From the NCBI RefSeq assembly GCF_018119395.1, contig NZ_JAGPWD010000031.1:1-64000 (forward strand): DNA of 64,000 nt, given 5' to 3'. Made by a program: the position numbers and the translations under genes. Positions 56,244 to 64,000 of the stretch are shown one piece after another (positions within the stretch are counted from its first letter, which is position 1; each line of letters starts with the position of its first letter). Source of the DNA: Massilia sp. ZL223 (GTDB taxonomy: Bacteria > Pseudomonadota > Gammaproteobacteria > Burkholderiales > Burkholderiaceae_D). The notes beneath the pieces were generated by a model, which worked only from the letters and a program-made list of their open reading frames with translations, did no database searches and was not told the origin of the DNA.

Positions 56244-57434
56244 ATGCTCGCTACCCAGCAGATCTTCCTCATCGCCTCGCTGCTTTGCTTCCTGACCTTC
56301 CTCGCGCTGTTGTCCGTGACCTCGGACGGCGTGCGCGGGATGCGCGCCATGCTGCTCGCTTCCGTGCTCGGCATGGTGGGCAACATGCTGTACGCCTTCG
56401 GGCGCGAGCTGCCGCCGGTGGTCGCGTATGAAGGCGCGAACGTCGCCTATGCGGCCGCCAGCGCCGCGCTGATGGCGGGTTACCGCCAGCTGGCCGGGCG
56501 TGACGCCGGCAAGCCGGTCCTGGCCGCGCTGGTCATCGCGCTCGGCATCCTGGTGGCATTCTTTCATTATCAGATCGACTCCTTCGCGGGGCGCAGCGCC
56601 GTGGTCTCGCTGTTCCAGATCTGCGCCTGCGTGGAAATCGCCCGCACCGTGCTGTCGACGCGCGGCGCCTGGCCGCGGCGCTGGTATGCGCAGGGCTTCG
56701 TGCTGGGGATGTGCGCGCTGGTGGCGCTCGGCCACGCGGGGCGCATCGCCTGGGTCGGCGCGGCCGGCCATGCGCCGGCCTCGCTGCTGCAGCCGAGCGA
56801 CACCGGCGTCCTGTTCCTGGTCGGCGCTTCGCTGGCGCTGCCGGCCCTGGCGCTGGGCGGCCTGTTGATGGCCTACCGCGAAATCGTCGCGCGCGCCGAA
56901 TTCGCGGCGCGGCACGACGACCTGACCGGCGCCTGGTCGCGCAAGGCCTTCACCGACATGGCCGCGCGCGAGCGTTCGCGCGCCGTCCGCAGCGGCAAGC
57001 CGCTGGGCCTGATGCTGGTCGACCTGGACAACTTCAAGACGATCAACGACGCGAGCGGCCACGCCACCGGCGACGCGGCGCTGCGCCTGGTGGCCGACAG
57101 CGTGCGCAAGGTGCTGCGCGGCGGCGACGTGCTGGCGCGCCTGGGCGGCGACGAATTCGCGCTGCTGCTGCCGGACACGGACCTGAACGCGGCGACCGCG
57201 GTGGCCGAGAAGCTGCGCAGGGCCGTGGAGAGCGCCGTGGCGCGGCCCGAGTGCGCGAAGATGAAGACGCTCACCCTGAGCATCGGCGTGACCGTGATCG
57301 CACGCGGCGAGGCGCTCGAGGCCGCGCTGGCGCGCGCCGACGAGACCATGTACGAGGCCAAGGAAGCGGGGCGCAACCGTGTCGTGGCGCGCGCGCCGGA
57401 ACCCTATCTGGCGCTGGTGAAGCGGGCGGGGTAG
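56244..57434 (+). CDS. Membrane-bound GGDEF diguanylate cyclase
   Basis: 396 residues from MLATQQIFLIASLLCFL; a GTG at 56190 would add 18 uninformative residues. About six membrane helices (residues 5-215), then a GGDEF domain with HDDLTGAWSRKAFTDMA, LVDLDNFKTIND, and the intact RLGGDEFALLLPD. No EAL. Its signal is unknown. Follows the propeller kinase by 118 bases. Confidence 0.9.
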   Translation: MLATQQIFLIASLLCFLTFLALLSVTSDGVRGMRAMLLASVLGMVGNMLYAFGRELPPVVAYEGANVAYAAASAALMAGYRQLAGRDAGKPVLAALVIALGILVAFFHYQIDSFAGRSAVVSLFQICACVEIARTVLSTRGAWPRRWYAQGFVLGMCALVALGHAGRIAWVGAAGHAPASLLQPSDTGVLFLVGASLALPALALGGLLMAYREIVARAEFAARHDDLTGAWSRKAFTDMAARERSRAVRSGKPLGLMLVDLDNFKTINDASGHATGDAALRLVADSVRKVLRGGDVLARLGGDEFALLLPDTDLNAATAVAEKLRRAVESAVARPECAKMKTLTLSIGVTVIARGEALEAALARADETMYEAKEAGRNRVVARAPEPYLALVKRAG

Positions 57435-57513
57435 GATCGAACGGCGAACTGAACTGAATTGAATCGTTAGCCCCAAAACCGTCGCACCCGCGTTTGAATC
57501 GTTAGCTCCAAAA

Positions 57514-57618
57514 CCGTCGTTCCCGCGAAGGCGGGAACCTAAGTTTTACGCACACCACTATCGCGAATGGAGCGGATGTGCACGCAAACTTGGGTTCCCG
57601 CCTGCGCGGGAACGACGG
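57514..57618. repeat. Dispersed palindromic units, inverted pair with partial duplicate
   Basis: Units 57514-57546 and 57586-57618 are near-perfect reverse complements (39 bases between; GTTCCCGC/GCGGGAAC cores). A truncated third copy starts at about 57478 within a tandem duplication of GAATCGTTAGC-CCAAAACCGTCG. Between the GGDEF gene and the convergent porin. Confidence 0.9.
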
Positions 57619-57664
57619 CCTCCAGGCTAACGGTGATGATCTGATCTACCGCATCGCAAGGGTC

Positions 57665-58678
57665 TTAGAACGTGTGACGCAGACCCAGGCTGAACACCGA
57701 CGGATCGGCGCCCAGTGCGGTGCTCGGCGGAGCGACCGAGGTCGACGACGAGTTGATGCCGAACACGCCGCGGCCGTTGTTGCGCAGCTGGGCGTAGGTC
57801 GTGTAGATGTTGGTGCGCTTCGACAGCGCGTAGGTGTAGGCCAGCGACACGGTTTTGCCCTTGGCGCCGGTCTCCAGCTTCTGCTGCTGGAAGTTCAGGA
57901 AGAACTTGCTCGGGCCCATGGCGTAGGACGCGCCCAGGTTGGCGTTCTTGTATTCGTTGTTGGCGCCTTCCGGATCGGCGACCAGGTAGTTACCCTTGAT
58001 CTCGACAGGACCGAAGGCGTAGCCCGCGCCGGCCGCCCATTCCTTGTCGTCGCCGCTCGCCAGGCGCTCGAACACATGATAGCCGCCGCCCAGGTACAGG
58101 CCGCCGGTCTTGTATTCCACCGACACGCCCATCAGGTCGCCCGACGGGTCGACGCTCTTTTCGCCGGTCGAGTAGGCGGCGTTGACGACGAAGCCGGACA
58201 GCGCGTTGCTCTTGTAGTTGACCGAGTTGGCCAGGCGGCGGGTCAGGCGGTTGCTGCCGAAGGCCGACAGGTTACTGCCGAACATGCCCTGGCCCAGGAT
58301 GTCGGTCGCGGCGGCGACGGCGGCGATCGGGCTGTATTCGCGGCCCACGGTCACGGTGCCGAAGTTGCCTTGCAGGCCGACCACGGCGCGGCGGCCGAAC
58401 AGGGTCGAATCGGCGGCCCCGGTATCCAGCGCCACGCCGGCTTCGATGTTGAACAGTGCCTTGAGGCCGTTGCCCAGATCTTCGGTGCCGCGGAAGCCGA
58501 GGCGGCTGCTCGACTGGTTGCCCGAGTTGATCACGGTGCGGCGGTCTTCGCCCGGTGCGTCGGTGTCCTCGATCGCGATGGCCGCGTCCATCACGCCATA
58601 GACTTGGACGTTGCTCTGGGCGTGGGCGAACAGCGGGAGGCAGGACAGGACTGCGGCGGCGAGGCATTGATACTTCAT
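57665..58678 (-). CDS. Gram-negative porin (betaproteobacterial type)
   Basis: 337 residues. Signal peptide MKYQCLAAAVLSCLPLFAHA, then the porin start QSNVQVYGVMDAAIAIED and SSRLGFRGTEDLGNGLKALF. Alternating beta-strand pattern to a terminal GLRHTF, whose last Phe is the BAM recognition residue. Forms a 16-stranded trimeric channel in the outer membrane. Confidence 0.94.
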   Translation of the reverse strand: MKYQCLAAAVLSCLPLFAHAQSNVQVYGVMDAAIAIEDTDAPGEDRRTVINSGNQSSSRLGFRGTEDLGNGLKALFNIEAGVALDTGAADSTLFGRRAVVGLQGNFGTVTVGREYSPIAAVAAATDILGQGMFGSNLSAFGSNRLTRRLANSVNYKSNALSGFVVNAAYSTGEKSVDPSGDLMGVSVEYKTGGLYLGGGYHVFERLASGDDKEWAAGAGYAFGPVEIKGNYLVADPEGANNEYKNANLGASYAMGPSKFFLNFQQQKLETGAKGKTVSLAYTYALSKRTNIYTTYAQLRNNGRGVFGINSSSTSVAPPSTALGADPSVFSLGLRHTF

Positions 58679-58804
58679 GAAGATCTCCAGTTGGTTTCAC
58701 AAGATGTTGAGTGCGTGATGTCACTCAGATCGACCGGGATCTTATCGAGGCAATGTGTCGCGTTGATGACAATCAAACCATGTTGCTGTCAGGCCAAGCC
58801 GCGT

Positions 58805-60022
58805 TCAGACGAGGTGCTTGGCGACGGGGAGCGCGATGTCGATGCGGGTGCCGGGCGCATCGCCGCCGTCTGCTGCGCTGCTGATCGAGATTTCTCCACC
58901 CATGTTCCAGACCCGCTCGCGCATGCCGACCAGGCCCAGCGACTGGGCCTTGTCCATGTCTTCGGCGCGGATGCCGCGGCCGTCGTCGCGGATGCTCACC
59001 ATCAGGTCGTGGTCGGTGCGGAACAGGTTGAGCACCACATTGGCGGCCTGCGCATGGCGCGCCACGTTGGTCAGCGCTTCCTGCACGATGCGGAAGATGG
59101 CGGTGCTGGCGGCATCGTCCAGGCGCAGCTCGGATTCGTCGGCCAGCAAGGTGCAGGCGATGCCGTGGCGCTCGACGAAGTCGTCGCGCAGGCCCTGCAG
59201 CGCGAAGTACAGGCCGCCCTCGTCGAGGGCGCGCGGGCGCAGGTTGGTGGCGATGCGGCGCAGCGAGGTGATGGCGGTCAGCAGGTTGGCTTCCATGCCC
59301 TGGATCAGGCGTGCGCTGGGGGCCGGCAGCGGATCGGTGCGCCCCAGCAGGGTCAGGTCCATGCGCAGCGAGGCGAGCAGCTGGCCGAGATCGTCGTGCA
59401 GCTCGCGCGCGATGTGGGTGCGTTCTTCCTCGCGGATGGTCTGCAGGGCGGACGAGAGCTGGCGCAGCTGGTCGTGCGAACGCGCCAGGGTCTGCTGCAC
59501 CAGGTGGCGTTCGGAAACGTCGCGCAGGATTACGGTATAGATCTCGCGTCCGTCGTGCTGGACCGACGAGATCGAACCTTCGATCGGGAACAGGTGGCCG
59601 TTGGCGCGGATGCCGGTGACGGCGTAGTCGGTGGCGCGCCGGCCCGCGCGGCCGCTGCCGGCCGCGAAGTAGTCGAGCGGCGTGCGCGCGGCCGCGCTGG
59701 GCGGCTGGATGTAGCGGGCGAGCGGGGCGCCCTGCATGGCCGCCACGCTGGTGGCGAACATGGCGGCGGCGGCGGGGTTGGCCATCAGGACCGCGCTGTT
59801 TTCGTCGATCGAGAGGATGGCGTCGCTGGCGCTGTGCACGATGCGGCGGCCGTCCAGGTCGCGCACGGTCTTGCGCTTGTCACGAGCACTGAGGCGGGCG
59901 CGGCGCAGCGCGGCGGCCAGGTGGCCCGCGCAGTAGCCGCCGAGGAAGCCGGCCATCAGCATCGCCGGGCGCCTGGGGCGGCGGCGGTAGCGGCGCAGGG
60001 AGGTGATGCGGGGTGTTGCCAT
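58805..60022 (-). CDS. PAS-domain sensor histidine kinase (HisKA_3)
   Basis: 405 residues. A possible membrane helix at residues about 19-41 (MLMAGFLGGYCAGHLAAAL), one PAS domain (about 60-175), then HisKA_3 with the phospho-His in ARELHDDLGQLLASLRMDL and a HATPase with RIVQEALTNVARHAQA, DDGRGI and LGLVGMRERV. This is the NarX/UhpB-like class that normally pairs with a LuxR-type regulator, none of which is in the window. Divergent neighbour is absent; the porin lies downstream. Confidence 0.9.
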   Translation of the reverse strand: MATPRITSLRRYRRRPRRPAMLMAGFLGGYCAGHLAAALRRARLSARDKRKTVRDLDGRRIVHSASDAILSIDENSAVLMANPAAAAMFATSVAAMQGAPLARYIQPPSAAARTPLDYFAAGSGRAGRRATDYAVTGIRANGHLFPIEGSISSVQHDGREIYTVILRDVSERHLVQQTLARSHDQLRQLSSALQTIREEERTHIARELHDDLGQLLASLRMDLTLLGRTDPLPAPSARLIQGMEANLLTAITSLRRIATNLRPRALDEGGLYFALQGLRDDFVERHGIACTLLADESELRLDDAASTAIFRIVQEALTNVARHAQAANVVLNLFRTDHDLMVSIRDDGRGIRAEDMDKAQSLGLVGMRERVWNMGGEISISSAADGGDAPGTRIDIALPVAKHLV

Positions 60023-60129
60023 GCGAAGCCTGGGACGTGGGTGGGCTTCTACAGTACGCTGGAGTGGGGGGAGGGGTGTTGAGGGGGGCTAAATGGGGGG
60101 GGGCGGGGATGCGTTAGGGGTATGCGGTG

Positions 60130-60245
60130 AACTTGGGTCCCGGCCTGCGCCGGGACGACGGTCTTAAGGTGGCGGCACCAAGATACAGTACCTTCAAGCC
60201 CGCGCCCTTGGCACGTCGTCCCGGCGAAGGCCGGGATCCAAGTTT
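60130..60245. repeat. Dispersed palindromic units, inverted pair
   Basis: Units 60130-60160 (AACTTGGG...CGACG) and 60214-60245 (CGTCG...AAGTTT), inverted, 53 bases apart, with the CGACG ends inside. Between the start of the PAS kinase gene and the stop of the LytTR regulator. Confidence 0.88.
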
Positions 60246-60270
60246 GCATGAACAGCGTTATCGCATCAGA

Positions 60271-61032
60271 TCACATCTGCTTGAACAAATGCAGGAAGCT
60301 GCGGCTCACCTCCAGCTTCTCCGGCCGCCCCTTGATCTGAACCAGGTGCCGCCCGCGGATATCCCGCGTCACACCCTCGATCGCATTCACATTGACCAAG
60401 GTCGCGCGGTGAATCTGCCAGAACAGCGACGGATCCAGTTCATCCGCCAAATCGCGCACCGGCTTGCGGATCAGCGCCTCGAAGCTGGCCGTCTGCACGC
60501 AGGTGTACTTCTCGTCCGAGCGGAAGAACAGGATGTCCTCGACCGGGATCATGCGCAGGTCCTGGCCGATGCTGGCCTGGATCCACTGCAGGTGCTTGGG
60601 CTTGGGCGCCGCGATCTTTTCCGCCAGCTGCGACAGCATCGCCGTCACGCTCTGGTTGACGTTTTCCTCCGGGCGCTCCAGACGCTGCTTGAGGCGGTCG
60701 ACCGTGATCTTCAGGCGCTCGGGCTCGGTCGGCTTGAGCACGTAGTCGATCGCGCCGCGCTCGAAGGCTTCCACCGCGTACTGGTCGTAGGCCGTGACGA
60801 ACACGATCTGGCTGCGGTCGCCGATGTCGCGCGCCGCTTCCATACCGGTCTTGCCCGGCATGCGGATGTCCAGGAAGGTCAGGTCCGGCTTGAGCTGGTC
60901 CACCAGTTCCACCGCTTCCTCGCCGTTCTTCGCTTCGCCCAGGATATCCAGTTCCGGCCACACCTCGGACAGGCGCATGCGCAGCTGGTCGCGCATCAGT
61001 CTTTCGTCATCGGCAATGATTGCAGTAGGCAT
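60271..61032 (-). CDS. LytTR-family response regulator
   Basis: 253 residues. Start MPTAIIADDERLMRDQL. Receiver domain with phospho-Asp in LTFLDIRMPGKTG and the Lys in YVLKPTEP; C-terminal LytTR DNA-binding domain from about residue 150 (FFRSDEKYTCVQT, FWQIHRATLVNVNAI). Downstream of and likely paired with the LytS-like kinase, in the same direction with 75 bases between. Targets unknown. Confidence 0.93.
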   Translation of the reverse strand: MPTAIIADDERLMRDQLRMRLSEVWPELDILGEAKNGEEAVELVDQLKPDLTFLDIRMPGKTGMEAARDIGDRSQIVFVTAYDQYAVEAFERGAIDYVLKPTEPERLKITVDRLKQRLERPEENVNQSVTAMLSQLAEKIAAPKPKHLQWIQASIGQDLRMIPVEDILFFRSDEKYTCVQTASFEALIRKPVRDLADELDPSLFWQIHRATLVNVNAIEGVTRDIRGRHLVQIKGRPEKLEVSRSFLHLFKQM

Positions 61033-61107
61033 GATCTTCTCGTTGCTGGAAAGGGGTAACAATTATTCAACGAAACGGGGCGGCAGGCAAGTAGCCTTTT
61101 TCCGCCC

Positions 61108-62367
61108 TTATTTGGATAACTGATAGGGCACGGTGATGGTGGCGATCACGCCGCTCGGGCTGTTGGCGCCGATGTGCAGGCTGGCGGCGTCGCCGTGCAG
61201 CAGCTTCAGGCGTTCGCGGATGGTCTGCAGCCCCAGGCCTGTGCCGTCGCTCGGCACCACGCCGAAGCCCACGCCGTCGTCGGTGACGGTCACGCGCAGC
61301 TTGCTGTCGACCACATCGGCCACGATCTTGAGCGTGCCGCCTTCGGGCTTGCATTCCAGGCCGTGCTTGATCGCGTTCTCGACCATCGACTGCAGCATCA
61401 TCGGCGGGAAGGCGGCGCTGCGCAGGCCTTCGGGAATTTGCAGGTCGACCGTGAGGCGTTCTTCCATGCGCATCTTGAGCAGGTTCAGGTAGGCCTTGAC
61501 CATATCGACCTCGCGCCCCAGGCCGGTGACCACGGCGTTGTCGCGCATCTGCGGCAGCACGGCGCGCAGGTACTGGATCAGGCTGCGCTGCATGGCCGAG
61601 GCGCGCGGCGGGTCGACCGTGATCAGGTGCTCGACCGAGGCCAGGGTGTTGAACAGGAAGTGGGGCTCCACCTGGGCCTGCATCATCTGCATCTTGGTCT
61701 CGGACAGCTGGCGCTGCATCGCTTCGCGCTCGGCGGCGGCATTGGCCACCTGCAGCTCGGCGTCGGCGCGCTTCTTGCCGCCGACCAGGGCCTTGGTGCC
61801 GAACAGGGCCAGCACCAGCAGCAGCACGAAGTTCATGAACCAGGTCGAGGCCTGCTTGTGATAGCGCGACACCTTCTGCTCGGCCGCGTCTTCCACCGCC
61901 GCCTCGATGGCATTCGACAATTCCTCGCCGATCTGGGGCGGCAGCTCGATGTGGACCGAATCGCCGTTCGGGTGCACGCCCGGCTGGCTCGGGGTGGACG
62001 GCGTGGCCGGGGTGGACGGGGCAGACGGGGCGGCCGGCGCCTCGGGTGCGGCAGGCGGAACAGGCGGCTCGGGCGTGGCGCCCGGACGGTTCTTGCGCGG
62101 GTTGAAATGGATGCCGCTTTCGTCGATCAGGATGCTGGCGTCGCTGCGGCGCGCGGCGTCGCGCTCGGCGCGGGCGATCTCTTCCTCGGCCGGGCCGTTG
62201 AACAGCTCTTCCTGCAGGATGGCGCCGGCGGTCAGGGTCAGGATTGCGAACAGGAAGAATTTCCACCACGACAGTTGCGTCACCCAGGTCGCCACGGCGT
62301 CGAAGGCGCGGTAGAGCCAGGACAGGACGCTGGAAAAATACTGCTGGGTTGTGCTGCGTGCTTGCAT
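61108..62367 (-). CDS. LytS/YehU-like sensor kinase with Pro-rich periplasmic region
   Basis: 419 residues. Start MQARSTTQQYFSSVLSW with GAGAAA upstream; the 30-codon extension is not conserved sequence. First membrane helix at about 32-50; a periplasmic part with a Pro/Ala/Ser-rich stretch of about 45 residues; second helix at about 170-190; a short coiled coil; then the His_kinase domain with QAQVEPHFLFNTLASVEHL (phospho-His) and HATPase with MVENAIKHGL and GLGLQTIRERL. Pairs with the LytTR regulator. Confidence 0.92.
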   Translation of the reverse strand: MQARSTTQQYFSSVLSWLYRAFDAVATWVTQLSWWKFFLFAILTLTAGAILQEELFNGPAEEEIARAERDAARRSDASILIDESGIHFNPRKNRPGATPEPPVPPAAPEAPAAPSAPSTPATPSTPSQPGVHPNGDSVHIELPPQIGEELSNAIEAAVEDAAEQKVSRYHKQASTWFMNFVLLLVLALFGTKALVGGKKRADAELQVANAAAEREAMQRQLSETKMQMMQAQVEPHFLFNTLASVEHLITVDPPRASAMQRSLIQYLRAVLPQMRDNAVVTGLGREVDMVKAYLNLLKMRMEERLTVDLQIPEGLRSAAFPPMMLQSMVENAIKHGLECKPEGGTLKIVADVVDSKLRVTVTDDGVGFGVVPSDGTGLGLQTIRERLKLLHGDAASLHIGANSPSGVIATITVPYQLSK

Positions 62368-62684
62368 GTCGTTGTCGTTTTCTCTCAGTGGTGCGCGAGT
62401 GTAACCTGCGCGCACCCGCGGAGCCGGGAAACAGGGGTGCGAGGATTTCCCGGCCAATCCGACTGTTGGGATGTTGCAACTTTACCCGTAGGCCGCCGCG
62501 CTTGCCAGTCCCCTGCGACAGTCTGCAGGAATCGGGGAACAGGCTGCCGCATTTGCCCATCGCCCTGTACCACTGAGCTAGCGCAAATTCTGTCGATTAG
62601 AAACATTGCAAGGTATGAGGATTCTCCGCCTGGCCACCAGCCATGCCGGCCGGGTCCTCAATCCGATAATGAAAGGGTTTGCCG

Positions 62685-63623
62685 ATGCCTGCAGCTCCTG
62701 GAAAATACCGCCTCGTTACCCGCAGCGATTTCGACGGTTTGGTGTGCGCGGTGCTCCTCAGGCACCTCGATCTGATCGACGACATCCTGTTTGTCCACCC
62801 CAAGGACATGCAGGACGGCAAGATCGCCATCAGCGCGCACGACATCACGACCAACCTGCCTTACGTCCCGGCCGCTCACTTGTCCTTCGACCATCACATA
62901 TCGGAAACTCTGCGCAATACCGGGCGGCGCGAGAACCACATCATCCACCCGGACGCGCCCTCGGCGGCGCGCGTGGTGTACGACCATTACGGCGGCGCCG
63001 CGACCTTCCCGGCGGCCTGGAACGACATGCTGGCGGCGGTCGACAAGGGCGACTCGGCGCGCTTCTCGCAGGCGGAAGTGCTGGATCCGATGGGCTGGAA
63101 CCTGCTCAACTTCCTGATGGACGCGCGCACGGGGCTGGGGCGTTTCCACGAATTCCGGATTTCGAACTACCAGCTGATGATGGCGCTGATCGATCACTGC
63201 GCCACGCACACGATCCACGAGATCATGGCGCTGCCGGACGTGCAGGAGCGGACCGCGCTGTATTTCGAGCATCACGCGCTGTGCAAGGAACAGATCCGCC
63301 GCTGCGCGCGCGTGCACGGCAACCTGGTGGTGCTGGACCTGCGCGAGGAGCCGGTGATTTATGCGGGGAACCGGTTCATCATTTATGCGCTGTTCCCGCA
63401 GACGAATATCTCGATCCACGTGCTGTGGGGGCTGAAACAGCAGAATACGGTGTTCGCGACGGGGAAGTCGATTCTGAACCGGACGTCGCGGACCAATATC
63501 GGGGCGCTGATGCTGGAGTATGGCGGGGGCGGGCATGAGAATGCGGGGACGTGCCAGGTGTCGAATGACATGGCGGAGGACGTGCTGGAGGCCTTGGTGA
63601 ATCGGATTACGAGTGAAGGGTGA
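62685..63623 (+). CDS. DHH-family phosphoesterase (exopolyphosphatase-like)
   Basis: 312 residues from ATG 62685 with GAAAGGG before it; a TTG two codons earlier is less likely. N-terminal DHH domain with RSDFDGLVCAVLLRHLD and SFDHHISETL, then a DHHA1 domain with GGGGHENAG. These enzymes cleave phosphoanhydrides or oligonucleotides with Mn2+; it is often annotated exopolyphosphatase, but substrate cannot be set from sequence. Cytosolic. Confidence 0.88.
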   Translation: MPAAPGKYRLVTRSDFDGLVCAVLLRHLDLIDDILFVHPKDMQDGKIAISAHDITTNLPYVPAAHLSFDHHISETLRNTGRRENHIIHPDAPSAARVVYDHYGGAATFPAAWNDMLAAVDKGDSARFSQAEVLDPMGWNLLNFLMDARTGLGRFHEFRISNYQLMMALIDHCATHTIHEIMALPDVQERTALYFEHHALCKEQIRRCARVHGNLVVLDLREEPVIYAGNRFIIYALFPQTNISIHVLWGLKQQNTVFATGKSILNRTSRTNIGALMLEYGGGGHENAGTCQVSNDMAEDVLEALVNRITSEG

Positions 63624-63657
63624 GCAGTTATCGGCATCCAACTGCGTTAGCCTCAAA

Positions 63658-63800
63658 ACCGTCATTCCCGCCACTGGCGGCAATAACTCCCGGCGAAGGC
63701 CGGGATCCAAGTTTGTTCGCAGGCCGGCTACGCTAACCGTTGGTGGTACGCGTAAAACTTAGGTTCCGGCCAAGGGGGACGCCGAGTCCCGGAACGACGG
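63658..63800. repeat. Dispersed palindromic units, degenerate inverted pair
   Basis: A left copy (about 63658-63713) and a right copy (about 63755-63800) face each other. Each has extra or lost bases compared with the consensus: CACTGGCGGCAATAA interrupts the left, AAGGGGGACGCCGAG the right. The pair appears to be decaying or chimeric. Confidence 0.75.
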
Positions 63801-63840
63801 ATTGAGGGACGTGGCCACAATGGCGTCGTTGCAACGCGGG

Positions 63841-64000
63841 CTACTGCGCCCGCTGCTCCTGCACCCCCTGCGCCAGCATCCTTTGCGCCGCGTCCGCCGC
63901 CAGCGGCTCGCTGAACCACGCCCCCTGCAGCTGATCGCACCCATGCAGGCGCAGGAACTCCACCTGCGCCTCGGTCTCCACCGCCTCGCCCACCACCGAC
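63841..64000 (-). CDS. C-terminal end of an EAL-domain protein (partial)
   Basis: The frame enters from the right edge and stops at TAG (63841-63843). About 52 residues are visible, ending in the EAL-domain pattern VVGEAVETEAQVEFLRLHGC and then GAWFSEPLAADAAQRML, matching the last helices of c-di-GMP phosphodiesterases. The catalytic part is outside the window. Confidence 0.85.
   Translation of the reverse strand, partial: SVVGEAVETEAQVEFLRLHGCDQLQGAWFSEPLAADAAQRMLAQGVQEQRAQ

Noticed and set aside
62510-62590. tRNA-like sequence on the minus strand (TAGCTCAGTGGTA D-arm and a GTTCC string)
   Set aside because: The anticodon stem and acceptor stem do not pair, so no cloverleaf can be drawn. 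It may be a chance match or an old remnant.
62679-62684. TTG start for the DHH gene
   Set aside because: The ATG at 62685 has the better distance from GAAAGGG and the two extra residues are not informative.
18233-63800. Dispersed repeats as a CRISPR array
   Set aside because: Units are scattered over 45 kb, inverted in pairs and have no regular spacers or cas genes.

Overview
The window is a GC-rich (roughly two-thirds G+C by eye) chromosomal segment of a Gram-negative bacterium, almost certainly a betaproteobacterium. The gene content fits Oxalobacteraceae of the Massilia/Telluria type. Reasons are the AcnD/PrpF version of the 2-methylcitrate cycle under a sigma-54 PrpR, an APS-reductase-type CysH beside a DUF934 gene and siroheme genes under CysB, a DUF4214 secreted protein, a betaproteobacterial porin, and many GGDEF/EAL and MCP genes. 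The genus is an inference; no rRNA or tRNA gene is present to test it. I see no prophage, insertion sequence, CRISPR array or plasmid function. Coding density is high and almost every gene has a recognisable family.

Layout: 0-1.8 kb, end of a pseudopilin / type II secretion-like operon; 1.9-4.2 kb, a DUF2199 gene, a MocR-type regulator and a small membrane protein; 4.4-6.4 kb, murJ and rpsT; 6.6-11.1 kb, a monomeric and a dimeric NADP-isocitrate dehydrogenase flanking an rluE-like gene, the two sharing a nearly identical upstream block; 11.1-14.6 kb, a small unknown ORF, a cold-shock gene, clpS and clpA; 14.9-18.2 kb, a tricorn-like S41 peptidase; 18.4-20 kb, a chemoreceptor; 20-22.6 kb, a reverse trans-sulfuration pair (CBS then CGL/CBL-type); 22.9-32.9 kb, prpR, DUF485-actP and prpB-prpC-acnD-prpF, i.e. 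short-chain acid uptake and propionyl-CoA oxidation, with two good sigma-54 promoters; 33-35.6 kb, a PAS-GGDEF-EAL protein; 35.6-38.2 kb, xth, an AT-rich intergenic island and three small genes; 38.4-42.7 kb, pepA, lptF, lptG and a CbiX-like chelatase; 42.9-45.1 kb, a DUF4214 repeat protein; 45.2-52.9 kb, the sulfate assimilation operon cobA-cysN-cysD-cysH-DUF934-cysI read leftwards, divergent cysB, and a methyltransferase; 53-57.4 kb, a beta-propeller sensor kinase and a membrane GGDEF protein; 57.7-62.4 kb, a porin, a PAS histidine kinase and a LytTR/LytS-like two-component pair; 62.7-64 kb, a DHH phosphoesterase and the C-terminal end of an EAL protein.

The main non-genic structure is a family of about 14 copies of a 30-34 bp palindromic unit, mostly arranged as inverted pairs (REP/BIME-like), always between genes and usually at 3' ends. 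One pair sits inside the prp cluster between prpC and acnD, and its two units carry compensatory base changes that keep each hairpin. Other items worth attention are the shared regulatory block of the two isocitrate dehydrogenases, a perfect 21-bp inverted repeat between the first of them and rluE, an inverted repeat against the chemoreceptor start codon, a possibly leaderless clpS, and an AT-rich island with clustered palindromes upstream of a small unknown gene. I did not find a convincing wholly new multi-gene system; the strongest candidates for undescribed biology are the repeat family and the paired IDH control.
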